A stretch of 64,000 nucleotides of DNA. It comes from Triangularia verruculosa. Its lineage: Eukaryota; Ascomycota; Sordariomycetes; Sordariales; Podosporaceae. The stretch spans positions 310,001 to 374,000 of the forward strand of contig MU863876.1 in assembly GCA_033296885.1 (NCBI GenBank). Direction: 5' to 3'. The notes beneath the pieces were generated by a model, which worked only from the letters and a program-made list of their open reading frames with translations, was not told the origin of the DNA and searched no databases. Shown here one piece after another: positions 58,888 to 64,000 of this stretch (its first letter is position 1; the number at the start of each line of letters is the position of its first letter). The translations under genes and the position numbers were made by a program.

Positions 58888-59503
58888 TGTTAATGTGTGG
58901 CACATAATAGGTGCCGGGTAAGACCCAGGTGTTGAAGAGCTGAGTAAGTCTTCCAACTTCTTCCAAAGAAGACCTACCCGAGAGACATGCTCTTTAGCCA
59001 AGCCCAACCTTGGCACTATACCACCACAGGTCTAGCACAACCTAAGACCACCAAAAGGCTCGGCCACAAGAGGATTTGTCAGCCATCGAAGGATACTGAA
59101 GTCTGTAGAACTAGGCTATACCTCCTATAGCTTAGATGTTCCACAGAGCACCCTGCTCCTCTACAAGGGCTCATGCCCCATAGAACTTGCTGGAAGACCA
59201 GCACACATGTATAAGTAGACCTCTCCTCTCCTCTCAATCCTGTATGTAGAAAGCAAGCACAAGCAAGAGAATACAAGTCAATAATATACATGCACTCAAA
59301 GCCTCTGTATTAGACTAAGTACAAGCACTCAAAGCCTCTGTACTGTGACGTCTTGCCCACTATACTATAGTGGTCTTGCTTCCTTCAGCACTGCTGTCGT
59401 ACCCCTTTTCTTCCGCTTCCGCTACGCACTGCTACAGCGCATAGTCCGTTGTAGCTCCCCTGTAGGCACTGTATTACAGGCCTATAGGGCAACGCAGCAA
59501 ACA
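58888..59503 (+). mobile_element. Solo LTR, family C, TSD CTACC
   Basis: A 616-bp element beginning TGTTAATGTGTGG and ending GCAGCAAACA, flanked by CTACC (58883-58887 and 59504-59508). It is longer than the copy at 26638-27144 by an internal segment of about 110 bp. Confidence 0.9.
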
Positions 59504-59785
59504 CTACCAAAGTAATCTTGAGATGAAGAAGAAAGAAGAGAGTTCCTGACTGTAGGCCCACAGTACTGCAATATATGTGAGGAGCAAGCTTGCCCCACTT
59601 GCCCCACCTGCCATTCACCTATCCACTGCTCTCTTCCCATTGGCTGCAGCCCCACTCCATCCTCAACCCTAACCCTGTATCCAGTCCTTCACTGCCAAGC
59701 CGTGATAATTTGCCACCTATAGATCGTAATACTTCCTGGTACATGTGAGAGCGCGAGCAAATAAGCTGAGTGTCACGAGCAGAAG

Positions 59786-59914
59786 TGTGACGGCGCGACC
59801 AGTCGTGCCCCACCATATATACCACTGATGTGATTGAAGCTGGCAGCTTTAATCACTTGTAGCTTTTGATAGCAATCATGGGTGTTTTTCGCAGTGGTAT
59901 GACACGCCGTGACA
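59786..59914 (+). mobile_element. Very short LTR-like element, family F, TSD AGAAG
   Basis: 129 bp from TGTGACGGCG to CGCCGTGACA, flanked by AGAAG (59781-59785 and 59915-59919). The 10-bp ends are near-perfect inverted repeats. The termini match families A and E in style. It may be a tiny non-autonomous element. Confidence 0.65.
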
Positions 59915-59919
59915 AGAAG

Positions 59920-60348
59920 GCCATTGGCTGAGGCAGGGCTGTGGAAATACCTCTCTATTGTGTAAAATCACAAGATGGGGAGAAAAGAAGAGAAGCTAGA
60001 AGAGCTCTCGCGATCATGAGGTTTAATGCTAGAGCAAGTGGGGCAAGCGGACTTCCCCACTAACCACTGCAGGTGCTGCACTCCGTCACACTGAGGCAAG
60101 GCTGTGGTGAGATGCATCGTATATTCCAGAATACTAAGTTGAAGAAGGAAAGCTCCTAGCCGAGGCTGAGGCTCTAGAAGCAAGCTTTATATAGGCTTGC
60201 GCTAACTAAGCTACAAGAAACCCCCGAAGGCTCAGGGGTCATGGCTAGTGCCGTGACAGTACGTAATATAGGAGTCGTTTATTTGAAAAGTAATATGGTT
60301 TTATAGCGCAGAAATACTTTCTTAACTCCGTAGCGGAACGGCGAGTGG
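59920..60348. repeat. Probable second family E copy, boundaries unclear
   Basis: Shares GAGGCAAGGCTG and GTTGAAGAAGGAAAG with 52715-52969 and ends GCCGTGACA at 60258. The 5-mer after it (GTACG) is not found before a plausible start, so ends and duplication are unproven. Confidence 0.35.
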
Positions 60349-60547
60349 TAAAATGTCATGACCCAGGGATAATTATGGGTCTTTGGGAAGCAGAGAGCCA
60401 ATAGGGCTCAGGGACGCTCCCGTCTAATCATTGGGGAATAAGGCTCGACTAATCAGAAGTGGATCGAAAGAATCGATGTTCGATTCTTTTGATCTAGGAT
60501 GATGGGAGTCTTAGCAGGAGGTCTATATATACGGAGGAACTGGCTGG

Positions 60548-60981
60548 TGTGACGAACCCCTGAACAGAACCTCTGAAAGGGATACTCGGTTGAAGGCTAC
60601 TCCTGACAATTGGTTCGGTGCAGCTAAACAGTGCACAACAAGATGTCTCAATGTAAACATAAGATACCGTGAATACACGCTGTGATTGCATACTGCGGAA
60701 CTATCTACAAGCTACCTAGTTCCTCCGTATATATAGACCTTACTTTGCCGTGCTCACTATGCTCAGTGCCTGAGCACACTGAGCACTCCTGCTTCCCTTG
60801 CTCAGTGTCTGAGCACACTGAGCCTTCTGCTCGCCATGCTCAGTGCCTGAGCACACTGAGCACTTGTTCTGCTTTCCTGATTGGTTCCTTCCTGTCTCTT
60901 CCCGATTGGTCCCTGCTTACCTTGGCCCCATATCTACCCCGGACCCATCGTTATTCTCGTCCTTGTGCCAGGGTCGTGACA
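60548..60981 (+). mobile_element. Solo LTR, family A, TSD GCTGG
   Basis: A 434-bp element beginning TGTGACGAACCCCTG and ending GGGTCGTGACA, flanked by GCTGG (60543-60547 and 60982-60986). Its second half has three units of a palindromic GCTCAGTG ... CACTGAGC repeat (60752-60866). Confidence 0.92.
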
Positions 60982-61123
60982 GCTGGTTATAGATCCTTCT
61001 GTAGTATGCAATTCACATCATGAGTTCTAGGACCAAACACTTACGAGAGACAATTGGTGATCTTTGTTGTGTACCCTTTGGCTACACTGAACCGTTATTT
61101 AGAAGCAACCTTCAAACCTAATA

Positions 61124-63002
61124 ACGTGATCCACCATTGACCCGCGCACCCCATTGACCCGCGCACTTTTCTAGACATCATCATTCCAAACTGCCAGAGG
61201 TCCACCAAAAACCAATGCAATCAATTAAAACTACTCAGAATCGCTTGAACTATGTATTTCTCTAGCCTCCGGGCATGTCCTTACATTGTGGCCAGTCTTG
61301 CGGCAGATGCCACAAAGCCGCGAACCTGTCCGACGCCTCTTTGACGACCCCTCGTTTTCCCCCTCGACGCGTCCTTTCTCTTTAACTACACCTTTCTCTG
61401 CCATTATTTCCCTAGCTTGGCTTCCATTAATAGCCCCTCCATCTTGGAGACGCGTCCGTTTGGCCCTCCGGCGTTTAGAAAGTGCTTCGTTGGCCTCTTG
61501 CAACGTCCGTATCTCGGCCTCTAGAAGGAGTACCCGATGGGAAACCGCTTGCATTCCTCTTGAAAGCTGGTCGACAGCGGTTAAAATTGGAGTCGGAGAG
61601 CTTCCCCGATGTTTGATTACTCGATCTTTAATTAGGGTAGACTGCGAGAGTGCTTCGTTGGTGGTCTGGGGCGTCTTGGGGACCCAAGGTGTCGATGGTC
61701 CATTGGGGGTCCCAAGGGGTGTTGGCGTCCGCAACTTAATATCCGGCTTCGAAAGTATAGCCTGCGGGTCGTAAGGGATAAGTCCAGCCCCCCGAAAACC
61801 CCCGAGAACGTTTTCTTTAGTAAAAGTCCGGTGGAAGGCAGCTTTGAACGTAAGGAAGAACTCGGGTTTGGTGATATGCGTAATCCGGGCCTTGATAAAG
61901 TGCTCGATTTCGGCACTGTATATCTTCTTTAAGACGCTATAATAACCGATATCGAGAGGCTGGGTAAGATGCGAGGAATGGGGGGGCAGATAAATGGTTA
62001 TAATATTGTTTTCCTTATAATAGTCCTCGAACTTAGCGTTAACGTGGCTTTTATGGCCGTTAAGTATTAGTATCCGATATACGCCCCTCCGACGGTGTTT
62101 AGTATGCTCATTAAAATACTGCAATTATTCTAGACCAGTCTTATTATCCGTCCATCTATTGGTTGTTATTATGACGGCCTAGTCGTCAGGTATCTGGTGT
62201 TCGGAGTACCAATTGGCGAGGTGGAAACGGCCTTTTACTACTAAGAAAGGCGGTACTATATACCCGTCGCCAGAGATGTTGTAAATCGCCGTCGCCCATT
62301 CTCGATTGCCCAGCTGAATGGCCTTTGGTTTACCGACCCGATCGGAGCGTGTAACCACTATACCGGGCTGTATTATGCCCATTATAAAGCCCGTCTCGTC
62401 GAAGTTATAGAAATCGCAGTCGAGGATGCCGTATTTCGCACGTATGTTGGCAACCAGTCGGAACTATGGCTCGATAATTGCAGGATCTTCGCAGAGGCCT
62501 CTCTGATAGTTATAGACGCGATTAAAACGCGTCTTTAGCTCTGGACGCCGTATAACGAAGCGGTTTGGCCAGTTCGTTCCGACGTGTCGCGCACCGCGTT
62601 TCTGAAGTAGAAGATTGGCCATATCACCTACGTCGGCAATCCGGGGCGAAAACCCTCGCGAATCTTGGTCAAGTATGTATTGAACAATCACCTCCTCTTC
62701 TATCTTTGTCAAATTCGAACGGGCGTTGTAGCTGTCGGCTTTGGGGGTGATTCCGTTCATTCTGTCGCGGAGGGTTGTTTCATGGACGTTATAGATCTTG
62801 GCTGCACGTCGGCGAGATATATTTTTGCTCGTATGGATAGCCTCGATGGCAAGGATGATTCTGGCTTCTTGGGTTTGCACAGACATGGTGTTTTGTGGTG
62901 TGATGAAGCAATTGCCTTTGGAGGTCGTGTTGCGATAGAAAAGTGCGCGGGTCAATGGGGTGCGCGGGTCAATGGGGTGCGCGGGTCAATGGTGGATCAC
63001 GT
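61124..63002 (-). mobile_element. Fot1/pogo-type DNA transposon, nearly intact
   Basis: A 1879-bp element with inverted ends starting ACGTGATCCACCATTGACCC, flanked by TA (61122-61123 and 63003-63004). The ends carry a tandem block close to GTGCGCGGGTCAATGG: two units on the left and three on the right. Carries one transposase gene on the minus strand. Confidence 0.92.
61231..62886 (-). pseudogene. Fot1/pogo transposase, one open frame with three stops
   Basis: A single frame of 551 codons from ATG 62886 to 61231. It is interrupted only at 62464-62466 (TAG), 62179-62181 (TAG) and 62125-62127 (TAA), the last two at positions where Trp is expected. Order: helix-turn-helix (ILAIEAI, RRRAAKIYNVHETTLRDR); CENP-B-like part with NWPNRFVIRRPELKTRF; catalytic FDETGF; ILNGHKSH, where the family has Asp instead of Asn; LPPHSSHLTQPLD (third Asp); coiled coil with KRRRAKRTR; C-terminal C-x2-C-x4-H-x4-C knuckle (CGICRKTGHNVRTC). 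Both stops and the Asp-to-Asn change fit G-to-A mutation. Inactive, but recently so. Confidence 0.9.
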
Positions 63003-63049
63003 TATCCCTTTCAGAGGTTTTGATCAGGGGTTCATCACATAAAATACGA

Positions 63050-63510
63050 GTAAAGCGATCCCGCTTCGGTACTATACAGCGGATAACGCGGTCAAAATAA
63101 TTATGGTGCTATTTACTTTTATTAGGTGCCTTACCTTTAACTTATTTTTAGAGTTTCCGAAATTTTTCCAGTTCTTCGTCGATTAACCATTAGCGTAAAT
63201 TATAGAGCTGGCGCTGTTAAGCTTAAAGCTTTTCACGCTTATCAGTCGTAGTAGCGTTAATCTAAATAAATAGATTATTAATCTATTTACGAAGTTTAAC
63301 AAAGTCCTTACGGCGTTCCAGTTTTTCAAGGTCTTTAGAGGGGAGCGAAAATAGAATATCTGGGATTTTTCTTATAGACATAGAACGGAAGTCTTCTGTA
63401 AAATTTCGCTTCCATTCTAAGTTAAGAAAGGCTGCAGCCCCGTCGACATTACTTATATCATCTAAATAGTAGTTAATAAGAGTCTTTATATTTTTATGCT
63501 TAGCGAACTT
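63050..63510 (-). pseudogene. RIPped gene relic, possibly DUF3435-like C-terminus
   Basis: Minus-strand reading gives VDGAAAFLNLEWKRNF, then IRKIPDILFSLPSKDLEKLERRKDFVKLRKQI, then a Lys/Gln-rich helical stretch with stops. The 'VDG.AAFL' block with a downstream charged helix recalls DUF3435-type fungal proteins (the class that includes Starship captain tyrosine recombinases). No catalytic residues are visible in the window, so the assignment is weak. Confidence 0.3.
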
Positions 63511-64000
63511 TATTATTTAACTAAGCGAATAGCTGCTATCTATCGTATATTAGTTTAATATACTGACTTTAAGAAAAAGCTTTTTACTATTAACCTTAAT
63601 AAGTGATTTTTTTTCGAAGGGCATATAATCCTACCTCTATAAATCCCGACTGTACTGCCTATATAGAATACTGTCCACTCTACGTAGTCGCATTTTTAAT
63701 CTTCTTAGTTAGTCTATTTACAGATATCTCCGAAAAAACTAGATCGTTTAAAACCTCTTCCCGCTACTCTATGATCTAGAAATTTCTGCGAGGGCTCAGC
63801 CTCGTACTAAGGATATTATTAATAGTATTGTAGTCCCTAAAAGTACCTATTAAAATTATAATTAGGAGTAAAAATAAAAGACTATTTACTAAAAATGAAG
63901 GAGTAGGCCTTAGTCTCTCATATAGAAGATGTTTTAGTCTATATAAATCTAGGAATTATTAGTAATTCGCAAAATATGAGGAAGATAATGGAATTTTATA
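63511..64000. other. AT-rich decayed end of window
   Basis: Very high TA content, with stops in all frames on both strands. It probably continues the relic to the left, but nothing can be named. Confidence 0.35.

Larger units (their letters stand above)
60354..63039 (-). mobile_element. Solo LTR, family A-related, TSD TAAAA, split by an LTR and a Fot1
   Basis: In plus coordinates it begins TGTCATGACCC and ends GGGGTTCATCACA. It is flanked by TAAAA (60349-60353 and 63040-63044). Removing the inner solo LTR with one GCTGG, and the Fot1 with one TA, leaves about 366 bp, close to the other family A copies. Confidence 0.88.

Overview
The window looks like nuclear DNA of a filamentous ascomycete (Pezizomycotina), most likely Sordariales. 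The evidence is a Zn2Cys6 regulator next to rhamnose catabolism genes, many introns of 47-71 bp with GCTAAC-like branch sites, NACHT/ankyrin and SesB-like NLR genes, and heavy C-to-T / G-to-A decay of repeats typical of RIP (repeat-induced point mutation). No species can be named from sequence alone.

Layout. 1-2.4 kb: relics of a C2H2 zinc-finger gene (minus) and an NLR with ankyrin repeats (plus), both cut at about position 600. 2.4-4.6 kb: no convincing gene. 4.6-21.2 kb is a gene-rich, GC-rich, unRIPped block: a small membrane protein; a Zn2Cys6 regulator (RhaR/PDR-1-like) divergent from L-rhamnonate dehydratase (lra2) and followed by an SDR proposed as L-rhamnose dehydrogenase (lra1); a coiled-coil protein; an acyl-protein-thioesterase-like hydrolase; and a GT8 glycosyltransferase. 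The regulator, dehydratase and SDR form a likely L-rhamnose (pectin side-chain sugar) utilisation cluster.

21.3-64 kb is an accessory island of transposon layers and immune-type gene relics. It holds a SesB-type NLR relic split by two nested LTRs (26.07-28.6 kb), a nearly intact SesB-NACHT-repeat-ankyrin NLR (29.7-34.8 kb) with a 17-unit in-frame array broken by two CAG-to-TAG codons, relics of a FunK1-type kinase and of an NMA111/HtrA protease paralogue, three Fot1/pogo elements plus a transposase fragment, a Tad1-like LINE, and a hAT element with its 8-bp target duplication. At least nine solo-LTR-like insertions from six families have a matching 5-bp target duplication on each side. No gag/pol interior was found beside any of them.

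The insertions can be ordered in time. RIP decayed the LINE, an NLR and a Fot1 copy first; short LTRs landed in them later and stayed clean. In one case the TA target of a Fot1 insertion appears to have been made by RIP. All exon boundaries come from splice signals and frame continuity, and no transcript evidence was available.
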